Virus record (IMG/VR): IMGVR_UViG_3300033388_001532
Location: 1 to 36,750 of that record
Length of the DNA: 36,750 nucleotides
Strand: one strand, 5' to 3'
Source of the DNA: a virus
The position numbers and the translations under genes were made by a program. Of this stretch, positions 5,842-14,675 are shown one piece after another (position 1 is the first letter of the stretch; each line of letters begins with the position of its first letter). The notes beneath the pieces are model-generated. The model was not told the DNA's origin. It searched no databases and was given only the letters and a program-made list of their open reading frames with translations.

Positions 5842-5873
5842 CATAAACAGTCATAAACCTAATGTTTACTATG
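5842..5873. promoter_or_regulatory. Candidate operator cluster
   Basis: CATAAAC occurs at 5842-5848 and 5852-5858, exactly one helical turn apart, followed by the near-inverted GTTTACTATG at 5864-5873. The cluster lies between the regulator gene and the promoter at 5889, where an operator would be expected. No binding evidence. Confidence 0.35.
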
Positions 5874-5888
5874 CTAACAGTACACTAC

Positions 5889-5918
5889 TTGACAAAGCAC
5901 AGAAAACTGTGTTATAAT
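5889..5918 (+). promoter_or_regulatory. Sigma70-type promoter with palindromic spacer
   Basis: TTGACA (5889-5894), 18-bp spacer, TATAAT (5913-5918). The spacer holds CACAG-AAAA-CTGTG (5898-5911), a likely repressor site. It is probably the start of the structural operon. Confidence 0.88.
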
Positions 5919-5937
5919 TATAGTAAGGAATAAGACA

Positions 5938-6126
5938 ATGGAATTAACAGAGGCCGAACAAGAAAGCGAAGACCTTAATTCTTTAATTGACCTGATTCTC
6001 CACATTGACGAACCTGATTCTACTTTTGACGTGCAGGATGTTGAGGACGCTGTCAATTTGAGGTGGTTGGCTATTGATGGTCATTACATGAACGGTAAGC
6101 CGTTTTATTCTGTTCCAAAGCTATAA
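5938..6126 (+). CDS. Small acidic protein
   Basis: A 62-aa protein with TAAGGA nine nt before the ATG, first gene behind the promoter at 5889. Strongly acidic and helical (E-A-E-Q-E-S-E-D-L). It directly precedes the large terminase, but it is too short and lacks a helix-turn-helix to be called the small subunit. Function unknown. Confidence 0.7.
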   Translation: MELTEAEQESEDLNSLIDLILHIDEPDSTFDVQDVEDAVNLRWLAIDGHYMNGKPFYSVPKL

Positions 6127-6175
6127 TATATTTTTTGTCTGTTTGCGTTAGTCTAATATTACAGATTGGGTAGCG

Positions 6176-7846
6176 GTGGAAGCCGAAGAAATCACACAAG
6201 AAAAAATCCCTTATGCGCTTATGCCTATTCCAGAGCATGTGCGTATTCCTGCTATAGACGGGCGCGATCCGTCCGAGATATCCTTTGACGAAATACAAGA
6301 GCTTGTAAAGACATTAGACATTATCCAACTAGCAGAGCATCCCTATCTTGCGGGTCTTGTTCTTAACCCCGGGCAACGTGTTGCATTGAAAGCTATTTAT
6401 GGGCTTGAGATTGAAAAAGGAACGCACGAATGGGAGTTGTATAGATATTTCACAGGCGAATCCGACTGGCAAGATCCTGACAGCGCCCGCATTTATGACC
6501 GGCAATTTCCGCGTGATAAAGAATATTGCGGTACTCAACACGGATTAGGCAAGGAAGCACGCGAAATAGTCTTGTGCCTTGGCAGACGTTCCGGTAAGTC
6601 ACTTGCAATCATCGCTATATGCAAAGTATTTGAGGCTATATGTAGGGCACACAAGCACAGGGAATCATTGCAGGAAAAAGAGATCGGGCTGTTTCTCTGT
6701 ATAGCCACTAGACTTGACCAAGCTAAAGACATCATGGGGTTGGCAGTTGCCCGTATCTTTGAGGGTAGCCCATTATTGGTGCACTATCTTGACGGATTGC
6801 CAAAAGTCCAATCTGTGCTACTTAACAATAGTATGAAGATTCAAAGCAATCCGTGCTCAAGTGTAGCGGGTCGCGGGCCAGCAGTGCCGTTCTTTAGTCT
6901 TGACGAAGCAGCGCATTTTACGGGTGGCGAAAAAGGCAGTAAGAATGCTACTGAAGTATGGAAAGCATTAAAACCGGGACAGATAACCTTTAGACATGCC
7001 AAGCGTGCCACGCTATCAAGCCCTCTTGCTGAGAATGGATTATTCTACGAACAGGTTTCCGCCGGTTGTGACGTACCAAATCGCGTCACCTTAATAGCTT
7101 GCACTCGTGCAATGAATCCCGCACTCGTACCATCCGAAGAAATAGAACTGGAATTTAAAGACGACCCTATCAATGCCATGCGCGAATACGGCGCTCACTT
7201 TGTTAAACAGACATCCGCATTCTTTCCTTACCAGATTAATAATTGTTATTCAATGGAATGTTTAGACCATCCATATGATCCTAGATATATATACCATGCT
7301 GCAATCGATCAAAGCGGTCTTTCTGGTGGCGATAACTTCGCTTTCTGTGTGGCACATTCTGACGAAAACGGGAACATAAAAACAGACTGTTTACGATTAC
7401 TTGACAGCAAAGACATAGACGAGATACTGGAAGAAATATCAGGTTTGTGCGGACAGTATTATACAGAAAATTTAGAGCATGATAGATACGCCAGCGGTTA
7501 TGTTGCCCACGAAATAGAAAAGTATGGACTAATTCCAAACGTGCGCCCGCTACTTCCTAAAATATACCAGAACGCAAAGACTCTTATTATCGCTGACAAA
7601 CTGAAAATGCAGGATAACATTGCGCTTCGTAGCGGCATGGCTAACACTCTTGCAACATACGGAAATAATAGTAGCCTTTCCATTTGTCATGTGCGCGACC
7701 AATACGGTCACTCCGATTTAGCAGATGCAGTTTGTTCTGCCGTGTGGCTGGCGTCCTCGCAGGAAGAAGAAATCACAGAAGGCGAATTTATACACCGCTT
7801 TGACACCAGCGAACTACTCGAAGATGACTTTTTAGTCATTCACTAA
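6176..7846 (+). CDS. terL: Terminase large subunit
   Basis: A 556-aa packaging motor that translocates and cuts phage DNA at the portal. The ATPase domain has Walker A L-G-R-R-S-G-K-S (135-142) and Walker B V-P-F-F-S-L-D-E-A-A (237-246, catalytic E244). The C-terminal RNase H-like nuclease domain has acidic residues at D378 (A-A-I-D-Q-S-G), D436 (L-E-H-D-R-Y) and D514 (G-H-S-D-L-A-D-A). The length is normal for the family. The likely start is a GTG with a weak ribosome-binding site (GGGTAG). It heads the virion gene cluster and is followed after 10 nt by the portal. No convincing small subunit is encoded beside it. Confidence 0.95.
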   Translation: MEAEEITQEKIPYALMPIPEHVRIPAIDGRDPSEISFDEIQELVKTLDIIQLAEHPYLAGLVLNPGQRVALKAIYGLEIEKGTHEWELYRYFTGESDWQDPDSARIYDRQFPRDKEYCGTQHGLGKEAREIVLCLGRRSGKSLAIIAICKVFEAICRAHKHRESLQEKEIGLFLCIATRLDQAKDIMGLAVARIFEGSPLLVHYLDGLPKVQSVLLNNSMKIQSNPCSSVAGRGPAVPFFSLDEAAHFTGGEKGSKNATEVWKALKPGQITFRHAKRATLSSPLAENGLFYEQVSAGCDVPNRVTLIACTRAMNPALVPSEEIELEFKDDPINAMREYGAHFVKQTSAFFPYQINNCYSMECLDHPYDPRYIYHAAIDQSGLSGGDNFAFCVAHSDENGNIKTDCLRLLDSKDIDEILEEISGLCGQYYTENLEHDRYASGYVAHEIEKYGLIPNVRPLLPKIYQNAKTLIIADKLKMQDNIALRSGMANTLATYGNNSSLSICHVRDQYGHSDLADAVCSAVWLASSQEEEITEGEFIHRFDTSELLEDDFLVIH

Positions 7847-7856
7847 GGATTTTATT

Positions 7857-9392
7857 TTGATTTGGACAAAGAAACCAGACGCGGCATTGATAGACCAAAC
7901 CGCGAATAAAATCGTAGACGCGATCCAAAACTCAATGAGTTCGGAGTTTGCAAGTTCGTTTGGCGCGTTGCATCAAGACCGTACTTTTTGGGAAGAGTCC
8001 ACGGGTCAGGTTGGTAGTGGCGGCATCACAGATGCACAGCGTATAGAGATCGTATCAACCGCTAGGCGTTACGTTGTCGTTAATCCTATGGCGCGTCAGG
8101 GGCGTAACCTCTGGACAAACTACGGCATATCAAACGGCATCGAATACAAGCCAACGGACGCAGCCAAAGATACCGCTGATAAGTTCTGGACTAACCCAAA
8201 GAATAGGGAAATATTTTCAAGCGCAGGCCAGCGCAGACTTTCGCACATGGGCGTTACAGATGGCGAATTATTCTATGCCTTTTTTGGCACCGGCTCCGAC
8301 ACATTAGTCCGCACAGTTGACGCGCTTCAGGTTTCCGAGATCGCCTATGCAGAGGGTGACGCTTGTGTCCCGCTTTGGTACGTGCGCAAATTTAGAACCT
8401 CAGACGGTAAAGAAAGTTTTATACTTTATCCTGATTTTAGGAACACAGACCTTGAGGACGGAGTGACGGGCAACGGCTTCAGAATATCTAATAAAGGCCA
8501 GTCTGTTACCAAAGACAAAAAAGATTACACTCTCGACTTAGTAGAAGGTATCTATCAAACAGACGAAATGACCACCAACGTCCGCATAAAGTTCAACCCC
8601 AACTCGAGGATGTATCACTGGATCTTTGACGGCACGGGTGAACGTGGTGAATCCGTATTCACTTCGAGTATTGACTGGATCAAAGCGCAACAGCTTTTCA
8701 TGCGTGATCGCATTTCCATCATGCGGGCCATTGCAACATTCGCCAAAAAGATTAAGTTTAAAGGCGGGCAAGCGATTGCCAACACCCTAAAATCATTCTT
8801 CGGTACGTCAACCACGTCCACAGACGGAAGCGAAACCAATCCAAAGATCGCAGCCGGTTCCACGTTCATCGGCAATGATGCTTTTGACATGGAGGCTGTG
8901 AACCACGACACGGGAGCACAGGCTGCAAAAACAGACGGTGACATGTTGGTCGTGATGCAGGGCGTTGGACTTGGTATTTTCCCGCAGTATTATGGCGCGG
9001 GTAATCTACAAAATTATGCGCAGGCCAATACAATGGAAGGGCCGATGTTTAAACAGTGGCAGGCTTATCAAGAGAACTTGAAAAGCATGTTTAAGACCAT
9101 CTTTTTTATTGCGCTTGAGTCCGGTGGGTTGAGTGGTGAGGATGTGGTCGTGGGTATTTCTATGGATGAAATCATCCGAAGAGACACACCAGCCATGTTG
9201 GACGCAATGACCAAGGTGTTCGGATTCTTTCCAGAGCTTATCCAGTCCGAGGAAATCCAGAGACAACTGCTTGACCTGTTCGGCATGGATAACCTTGACT
9301 CTATCATAGAAGAAGTCAAAGAGATTTTAAAGAACGCGCCTGCGCCCATAGCGCCAATAGAACAACCCAAAGAGGTTCCCGATGAAGAATAA
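7857..9392 (+). CDS. Portal protein
   Basis: A 511-aa protein in the portal position between terminase and prohead protease. The start is TTG (7857), eight nt after AAGGA. Features fit a siphovirus portal: an N-terminal helical region with R-R-Y-V-V-V-N-P-M-A-R, a central beta domain, a W-I-K-A-Q-Q-L-F-M-R-D-R-I-S stem helix near 275-290, and a C-terminal E-E-I-Q-R-Q-L-L-D-L-F crown segment with a proline-rich tail. It forms the dodecameric ring at one capsid vertex. It overlaps the protease gene by 11 nt. The assignment rests on position, length and these segments. Confidence 0.88.
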   Translation: MIWTKKPDAALIDQTANKIVDAIQNSMSSEFASSFGALHQDRTFWEESTGQVGSGGITDAQRIEIVSTARRYVVVNPMARQGRNLWTNYGISNGIEYKPTDAAKDTADKFWTNPKNREIFSSAGQRRLSHMGVTDGELFYAFFGTGSDTLVRTVDALQVSEIAYAEGDACVPLWYVRKFRTSDGKESFILYPDFRNTDLEDGVTGNGFRISNKGQSVTKDKKDYTLDLVEGIYQTDEMTTNVRIKFNPNSRMYHWIFDGTGERGESVFTSSIDWIKAQQLFMRDRISIMRAIATFAKKIKFKGGQAIANTLKSFFGTSTTSTDGSETNPKIAAGSTFIGNDAFDMEAVNHDTGAQAAKTDGDMLVVMQGVGLGIFPQYYGAGNLQNYAQANTMEGPMFKQWQAYQENLKSMFKTIFFIALESGGLSGEDVVVGISMDEIIRRDTPAMLDAMTKVFGFFPELIQSEEIQRQLLDLFGMDNLDSIIEEVKEILKNAPAPIAPIEQPKEVPDEE

Positions 9393-10458
9393 CACATGGT
9401 TTGATATTCAAAATAAAGCCGATGACGAAACAGAGATTTTTATCTATGACGAGATCGGTGGGTGGGGCATTGATGCGAAAGAATTTATTGATGAGTTTAG
9501 GGCTATCAAAACAAACAATATAACGTTGCGCATTAATTCACCGGGCGGTTCTGTCTTTGACGGTAATGCAATCTATAACGTTATTGCTCAATCCAACAAG
9601 AATGTAGAGGTATTTATTGATGGGCTTGCCGCGTCTATGGCCTCAGTGATTGCCCTCGCAGGCAAAAAGGTATACATGCCTGAAAATGGTTTTTTTATGA
9701 TTCACAACCCATGGACTGTGTTGGCTGGCGATTCTAAGTCCTTGCGTAAAGAGGCAGACTTGCTTGATAAAATCCGAGAAACAATTAGCGGGATTTATCA
9801 GCGCGTCACAGGACAGACTAGCGAAGTGGTTAATGAATGGATGGATGATGAAACATGGTTCACTGGCAAAGAAGCAATGAAGGCTGGATTTATCACCGGA
9901 TTAATCCCGGCTATTGAAGTGAGTCAGTGTGCAATAACAGACGATAAGATTTTAGAAAACGCGCCCGATGGCGTGTTGAATTGGATAAAAGACAAGGCTC
10001 CCGTTTCCGTGGGAGCAACAGGAAACAATCCCACAGAACAGGAGAACGATGAAATGGAAGATGTGACCCCTAAAATTTTAGACGAGGCAAACAAAGACAA
10101 TGAAATTGTCAATGCACTCGAAGCCGAACGCGATGCTCTCAAGGTTGAACTTGCCACAATGAAAGCCGAACAGGAATTTGAGGCTGTACAGGATGAAATC
10201 TACGACATCGTAGAAGCGTCTGCGCTGCCAACCCCTGCCAAAGAAGACATCGTAGCTAAGTTTGTAGAAGCTAACACTGTTGAAGATGTACAGGGTGAAG
10301 TTGACCGGATTATGACACTGCTTGATCTGTGCAAAGCTGAAGCGCCAAAAGCAGAAGTTACAGATCTCGGCCTTGACTCTGCGTCCGTTAATGATGGAAA
10401 GAAGATGACCAACGAAGCTGCGAACGAATTCATTAAATCGTTTGCTAAGAAAGCATAA
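9382..10458 (+). CDS. ClpP-type prohead maturation protease with scaffold-like C-terminus
   Basis: A 358-aa protein. The N-terminal half is a ClpP/S14-type serine protease: I-N-S-P-G-G-S-V (51-58), the nucleophile S85 in G-L-A-A-S-M-A, H108 in F-F-M-I-H-N-P-W and an acidic residue in M-D-D-E-T-W-F. It should trim scaffold and capsid proteins during head maturation. Residues about 225-358 are charged and coiled-coil-like, as in lambda gpC, whose 3' end also encodes the scaffold Nu3. An in-frame ATG at 10054 with AGGAG nine nt upstream supports a nested scaffold here. Confidence 0.93.
   Translation: MKNNTWFDIQNKADDETEIFIYDEIGGWGIDAKEFIDEFRAIKTNNITLRINSPGGSVFDGNAIYNVIAQSNKNVEVFIDGLAASMASVIALAGKKVYMPENGFFMIHNPWTVLAGDSKSLRKEADLLDKIRETISGIYQRVTGQTSEVVNEWMDDETWFTGKEAMKAGFITGLIPAIEVSQCAITDDKILENAPDGVLNWIKDKAPVSVGATGNNPTEQENDEMEDVTPKILDEANKDNEIVNALEAERDALKVELATMKAEQEFEAVQDEIYDIVEASALPTPAKEDIVAKFVEANTVEDVQGEVDRIMTLLDLCKAEAPKAEVTDLGLDSASVNDGKKMTNEAANEFIKSFAKKA
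10054..10458 (+). CDS. Nested scaffold protein (candidate internal start)
   Basis: In-frame internal ORF of 134 aa within the protease gene, beginning M-E-D-V-T-P-K at residue 225. AGGAG at 10040-10044 lies nine nt before the ATG. The product is acidic and helical with a long coiled-coil stretch (A-L-E-A-E-R-D-A-L-K-V-E-L), as expected for a head scaffold. The arrangement copies lambda C/Nu3; the start itself is inferred. Confidence 0.6.
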   Translation: MEDVTPKILDEANKDNEIVNALEAERDALKVELATMKAEQEFEAVQDEIYDIVEASALPTPAKEDIVAKFVEANTVEDVQGEVDRIMTLLDLCKAEAPKAEVTDLGLDSASVNDGKKMTNEAANEFIKSFAKKA

Positions 10459-10470
10459 GGAAAAATAAAC

Positions 10471-10872
10471 ATGGAAACTCTCACTGTTATTTGCTCAGAT
10501 GCGAGCATTGCCAAATACAAAATTGTCTACGGTGATCAAACCGACACAACCAATATCGACAAGGTTGTCACCGTCTCCACTGGAAGCACTCAGGTTCCTA
10601 TCGGTGTGACCCAGTTTGCAACCACTGCCGAAGACCAGCAGGTCACGCTTGCTGTCAATGGCGTTACTCAGTTGTATGTTGATGGTTCTGGCAATGCTAT
10701 TGATATCGGCGACAAAATTATTGCTACCTCTGCTGGTATCGGTATTATTTCCGCTACCCCCGATGCAACAGCGCAGGAAGTCCTCGGTATTGCTCTTGCC
10801 CCGTCCGGTGCAAGTGGTGACATTATCCCTGTTCTTATTGCCCGTCAGTCGCTTGTAAAAGGCACCGCGTAA
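10471..10872 (+). CDS. Head decoration-like protein
   Basis: A 133-aa protein between protease and major capsid gene, the usual decoration slot (lambda gpD position). It is rich in glycine, valine and threonine with alternating hydrophobic strands, and has G-V-T-Q-F-A-T-T and I-D-I-G-D-K-I segments reminiscent of DUF2190-type capsid decoration proteins. It would bind the mature capsid surface. AAGGA precedes the start. Assignment by position and composition. Confidence 0.72.
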   Translation: METLTVICSDASIAKYKIVYGDQTDTTNIDKVVTVSTGSTQVPIGVTQFATTAEDQQVTLAVNGVTQLYVDGSGNAIDIGDKIIATSAGIGIISATPDATAQEVLGIALAPSGASGDIIPVLIARQSLVKGTA

Positions 10873-10900
10873 AATCAAAACACTCTAAGGAGTTTTAAAT

Positions 10901-11839
10901 ATGTCCGTTCACCTCACATCCATTTTGGATAATCTCAGCATTGCACGGCCCCGGCAGTCGTTTATTGCAAATGCTCTTTTCCCGTCTGTCCCTGTTAAAA
11001 AACAGTATGACACCTACTACATCTTTGACGCAGCTGGCGAAGCCCGCAGGGTCGTAGATGATAACCGTGAAAAAGGTTCGACGACTAACCTGATTGATCA
11101 GGAATACACGACTGATACTTATGCCTGTACCGGTCACGCTCTTGCTGAAAAAACGCCCATCGAAGATATAGAAAACAGCGATACGCCTATTAGTCTATTG
11201 CAGGATGCAATGGATACTGTGGTCGATGAGCTTATGGTTCGTAAAGAAGTCCGAGCCAAGGCTGCTCTTGATGCTGCCTTGACCAGTAACCAGACTGATT
11301 CTGCTGCATTCGTGTGGACAGGTGCTACTGGTGTTCCTGTTGCCGATATCAATGCTGGTATCACCGCTATTGAATCTTATGGTGGAGGCAAGCCTAACGT
11401 AATGACGATGGATTCTATTTCTTGGCGCGCCCTGAAAAATAACGCTGAAATTATCGAGCGCGTTGTTGGTGGCGGCACCAATGATAATCCTGCTGAAGTA
11501 TCTAAGGCGGGCGTTGCTGCGCTGTTTGACCTTGAGCGGATCGAAGTTTCTACGGCAATTAAAAACACGGCTGTCAAAGGCCAGAGTGCAAGCGATTCTC
11601 GCGTATGGGGTACCGATGTATATCTTGCCCATGTTGCTAGTGTTCCTGGTCTCAAGAATCCGACCATGGGCATGGAATTTAATTGGCAGATTCCTAAAGG
11701 CCAGTACATTGACGGATGGCGCGTGAAAAATTGGTATGACGAGGATATCGATTCTTTCATGACTCAGGTTATGCAGTATTATAACCTCGTTGTCACTGCT
11801 GCAACCCGTGGATATCGCATCTCTGGCGTAACGGCATAA
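10901..11839 (+). CDS. Major capsid protein
   Basis: A 312-aa protein with an excellent ribosome-binding site (TAAGGAG). The N-terminus has A-N-A-L-F-P-S-V-P-V-K-K-Q-Y-D-T-Y-Y, the F-P-x-V-x-V-K signature of a widespread HK97-fold capsid family. It continues with A-L-A-E-K-T-P-I-E-D and K-E-V-R-A-K-A-A-L-D-A-A-L long-helix segments, then a C-terminal Y-Y-N-L-V-V-T-A-A-T-R-G-Y. It forms the icosahedral shell. The size fits a capsid of about T=7 for a 37-kb genome (inference). Confidence 0.9.
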   Translation: MSVHLTSILDNLSIARPRQSFIANALFPSVPVKKQYDTYYIFDAAGEARRVVDDNREKGSTTNLIDQEYTTDTYACTGHALAEKTPIEDIENSDTPISLLQDAMDTVVDELMVRKEVRAKAALDAALTSNQTDSAAFVWTGATGVPVADINAGITAIESYGGGKPNVMTMDSISWRALKNNAEIIERVVGGGTNDNPAEVSKAGVAALFDLERIEVSTAIKNTAVKGQSASDSRVWGTDVYLAHVASVPGLKNPTMGMEFNWQIPKGQYIDGWRVKNWYDEDIDSFMTQVMQYYNLVVTAATRGYRISGVTA

Positions 11840-11850
11840 GGAGCTAAATA

Positions 11851-12384
11851 ATGGCTGTACACTATAAATACATAAAGCTCATCAAAGATACTGGCTTCAC
11901 CTATACCGAAGCCGCGCTCCTTGTTGGCCTTACTGCTACTTCCACAGAACTCAACATCCTTGACGGTGTAACTGCTACCACTGCGCAGGTTGAAAAGTTG
12001 GCGGTAGATGGTATTGACGTGACAACTAGCACGCTTATAGATGCAAGCGGAGGCGGTACGGCTGAGACTACAGCAGTCATGACCGTTCCCCTTGGTTGCA
12101 TTATCAAGGAGGTTGTGGCAGTCGTCACAGCTACCTTCGACGGTGACGCTACGCAGACGTTTGAGGTCGGTATCACGGGCAATACGGATGCGTACATTGA
12201 CCCGTCCGATTTCGATCCTGCTGGTTCCCCAAATGCTTTCTTGAGCATGTCGGCAGGGACTAACAACGATGTGAAGTTTCCGCAGTGGAATGCCGCTGCC
12301 GTGCCGATTATAGCAACATGGACAAACACAGGCAGCACTTCCGCTGGCTCTGTAACGGTCTATGTTACCTATACAAGTCTATAA
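11851..12384 (+). CDS. Virion surface protein with S-T-E-L-N-x-L-D-G motif
   Basis: A 177-aa protein directly after the capsid gene, with GGAG before its start. Residues 29-55 hold A-T-S-T-E-L-N-I-L-D-G-V-T-A-T-T-A-Q-V, a segment typical of trimeric phage fibre and head-fibre proteins. The rest is a threonine/alanine/glycine-rich beta domain. It is probably a head fibre or decoration protein; the exact site on the virion is unknown. Confidence 0.7.
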   Translation: MAVHYKYIKLIKDTGFTYTEAALLVGLTATSTELNILDGVTATTAQVEKLAVDGIDVTTSTLIDASGGGTAETTAVMTVPLGCIIKEVVAVVTATFDGDATQTFEVGITGNTDAYIDPSDFDPAGSPNAFLSMSAGTNNDVKFPQWNAAAVPIIATWTNTGSTSAGSVTVYVTYTSL

Positions 12385-12395
12385 GTAATGTTATG

Positions 12396-12417
12396 GGGTG
12401 GGGCTTCGGCCTCACCC
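12396..12417 (+). other. C(UUCG)G tetraloop hairpin
   Basis: A 9-bp stem (12396-12404 with 12409-12417, one G-U pair) capped by UUCG lies between a stop codon and the next ribosome-binding site. No U-run follows, so it is more likely an mRNA stability or processing element than a full terminator. A similar hairpin lies at 20534-20557. Confidence 0.75.
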
Positions 12418-12446
12418 TGATAATTAACCTTCGCGGAGGGGTAGAG

Positions 12447-12659
12447 ATGGACGAAGATTCAAAAGAATTTGGGAAAATGTGTAGCGACATTATCCACATA
12501 AGAAGTACTGTTGATGTGATATCGGGAAAACAGACGATTCACGAAAACAGAATCACCAAAGTTGAAAAACGTCAAACGTATATATCAGGCGTAATTGCTT
12601 CTATCGTGGGGCTTATCGGATATTTTGCAAGCCCTGTCATTAGAAAATTTATAGGATAA
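12447..12659 (+). CDS. Small coiled-coil protein with C-terminal membrane helix (XhlA-like)
   Basis: A 70-aa protein; the start at 12447 is set by GGAGGGG six nt upstream. Residues about 12-43 are heptad-like and charged. Residues 46-66 are one hydrophobic helix (Y-I-S-G-V-I-A-S-I-V-G-L-I-G-Y-F) ending in a basic tail. The layout matches haemolysin XhlA/holin-accessory proteins. It sits among head genes, unusual for a lysis gene, but no better holin candidate except 25446-25730 is visible. Confidence 0.6.
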   Translation: MDEDSKEFGKMCSDIIHIRSTVDVISGKQTIHENRITKVEKRQTYISGVIASIVGLIGYFASPVIRKFIG

Positions 12660-12665
12660 AATATC

Positions 12666-13061
12666 ATGGGTAGACCTCTTTATCAGGGAATACAGTTTAC
12701 AGCAACAGACGCAACATTCACCGATACCTCATTGGCAGACGTTGGCGATGAAGTTGGGCTAAGTGGAATTAATACACAGATGGTTTTTGAATTGACTAAC
12801 ACGGGTCAGGCGTTGACCGATTTCGCTGTATTTATCCAGCCCCACGAAGATGCTGGGTGGCATGAATACCTGAGCGGGACAGACTGGGATACCGGAACAG
12901 AAATCATGAAGGGTTCTTCTGGCGGCTTACAAACACTTGCCAGTGGGGCGACCGGATGGGCTTATATTAATATTTCACCATGTTATGCATTTAAAATCCA
13001 AGCGTCTATTGCAAGTAGCACAACCGCGATTGTAATAAACGGTACTGTAGGAGATTTTTAA
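12666..13061 (+). CDS. Probable virion structural protein
   Basis: A 131-aa protein six nt after the preceding stop. Glycine/threonine-rich with alternating beta strands (Q-M-V-F-E-L-T-N-T-G, A-Y-I-N-I-S-P). The T-N-T-G-x-A-L-T-D-F pattern is Ig-like. It sits between capsid and connector genes, so it is probably a decoration or fibre component. Not recognised. Confidence 0.6.
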   Translation: MGRPLYQGIQFTATDATFTDTSLADVGDEVGLSGINTQMVFELTNTGQALTDFAVFIQPHEDAGWHEYLSGTDWDTGTEIMKGSSGGLQTLASGATGWAYINISPCYAFKIQASIASSTTAIVINGTVGDF

Positions 13062-13922
13062 ATGAGTAGCAATATTTTTAATTCAGGCGGCTTGACCTCA
13101 ACACAAGACAGTGAACTACTTAAAATTGACAGCGCACCAATGGACGGTCTGCTTGGCACACCCGACTCTTTATGCTATGAAGTGGGCGAACTTGTTGCAC
13201 ATTTTCATGGCGCGGAACGTTGGGCGGGCGCGGCCTTTGAAACGGGCGGTTACATTATCGCAGGGGCGACTAGCGTAGGCTGGAACGATCCATATTTTGG
13301 ATATGTAGAATACAATTCCAAGACAGCGTATATGCAAAAGTTTGTGACGACTACGGGTTTACTTTGGTGGGATGATGTTGATACGTGGATCATCTCAGAT
13401 GAGCTAGGCGTAGCCGGCACAGATTACTACTCTCTCACAAATGCCACTCCCGTGGGCACGTTCACAAATCAAGGCGCAGCGACCGGCACGGTGACGGGTA
13501 CCGCGATGGATGCCGAGGATCATCGCTTCGATATCTCAAGTATGAATGCATTCGTGCTTACAGCGGGCAACGATACATGGGGGCCGTGGACTCAGTTATC
13601 TGGAACGTATGACACCCCTGTACAAGAAATTGGCGTGCAGTTTGATCCACATCGAATCTTTGTGTCCGATGTTCACAATGATGGCAATAAAAAAATCACT
13701 AGATTTCAGTTTGGTTATGGGCCTGATTCTAATAATATTATTCAGTCAGAACTGTACACGGAATACATACTAACTCCTGAACGGGATGGTAAAAATACAC
13801 CGGAAAATCTCATGACCACTAGGGTGCCAGCTAGTGTTAAAGGTTGGGGTCGAGTTTGGGTAAAGGGTATTGACTCCCCTACAGTGGACATTTTCTTGGC
13901 TTTGCACGAATACGTAGGATAA
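13062..13922 (+). CDS. Probable virion surface protein
   Basis: A 286-aa protein translationally adjacent to the previous gene. Aromatic and glycine-rich with many short strands (G-L-L-W-W-D-D-V-D-T-W-I-I-S and G-Y-V-E-Y). No catalytic motif seen. Position among head genes and composition suggest an exposed head fibre or carbohydrate-binding virion protein; this is inference. Confidence 0.55.
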   Translation: MSSNIFNSGGLTSTQDSELLKIDSAPMDGLLGTPDSLCYEVGELVAHFHGAERWAGAAFETGGYIIAGATSVGWNDPYFGYVEYNSKTAYMQKFVTTTGLLWWDDVDTWIISDELGVAGTDYYSLTNATPVGTFTNQGAATGTVTGTAMDAEDHRFDISSMNAFVLTAGNDTWGPWTQLSGTYDTPVQEIGVQFDPHRIFVSDVHNDGNKKITRFQFGYGPDSNNIIQSELYTEYILTPERDGKNTPENLMTTRVPASVKGWGRVWVKGIDSPTVDIFLALHEYVG

Positions 13923-13926
13923 TTTT

Positions 13927-14277
13927 ATGGCAACTAACATTGAAAAAGTACGTTTAAAAATTGCCGACATTAACGGTAAGATTTACGATGACACGCAGAT
14001 CCAGACGTTCCTGGATTGCAACAGTCAAAGTGTAAACCTTGCAGCAGCGGATGCACTCGAAGCAATGGCTGTTGACTTCACTTTGAACTATGCAAAGCTT
14101 GAGCAACTAGGCCAGCATATTATAGACAGGCGCAAGAATCCAGACGACCTTAGAAAACTTGCAGCGCAATATCGTAAGGCCGAAAACGAAACGCCCGCGT
14201 ATGCATTTGCTGAGAGTGCGAACTCTGATTTTACAGCCCGCGAAATTTCAAACAACCAAGCACTGAGGGGTAATTAA
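13927..14277 (+). CDS. Head-tail connector (adaptor)
   Basis: A 116-aa, mostly helical protein. The start I-E-K-V-R-L-K-I-A-D followed by Y-D-D-T-Q-I-Q-T-F-L and an A-A-A-D-A-L-E-A-M-A helix matches the gp6-like/gp15-like adaptor family that sits under the portal. Its stop overlaps the next start (TAATG at 14275-14279). Confidence 0.78.
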   Translation: MATNIEKVRLKIADINGKIYDDTQIQTFLDCNSQSVNLAAADALEAMAVDFTLNYAKLEQLGQHIIDRRKNPDDLRKLAAQYRKAENETPAYAFAESANSDFTAREISNNQALRGN

Positions 14278-14675
14278 TGCCGCTGGATTTACATAACGAT
14301 ATTTGCCCTGACATGCTAGGCGGCACGTGCGACATCTACCGCATGGAGAAAGGCACGCGCGGGTCTACCTCGGGCAACAGAGGCCTTGAGGCTGTCAAGG
14401 TCGCGTCTGGTTATCCGTGCACGATTCAGGCGCAGGCATCATTTAGTAGCTTCAGCGAAAAGTATCAGATGCAGCAATTTGCACATAATGACTTTATAGT
14501 TTTCGGTAACAAGATTGAGGATTACACTCCAACGCATAACGACCAAATAAGGAATTACGTGGGCCATGATGGAAGCGCAGATCCCCGCAACTACAAAGTC
14601 ATGGCGATCATTGATGGGGGTGGCGGCGGTCGGCATTGGTACTTTGGCTGTGACGCTTTGGATAAGGTGAGCTAG
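14277..14675 (+). CDS. Head-closure (stopper) protein
   Basis: A 132-aa protein between adaptor and neck protein, the head-completion slot. It has a C-D-I-Y-R start, a beta-rich body and Y-K-V-M-A-I-I-D near the end, as in stopper proteins that plug the portal. Assignment is positional. Confidence 0.6.
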   Translation: MPLDLHNDICPDMLGGTCDIYRMEKGTRGSTSGNRGLEAVKVASGYPCTIQAQASFSSFSEKYQMQQFAHNDFIVFGNKIEDYTPTHNDQIRNYVGHDGSADPRNYKVMAIIDGGGGGRHWYFGCDALDKVS

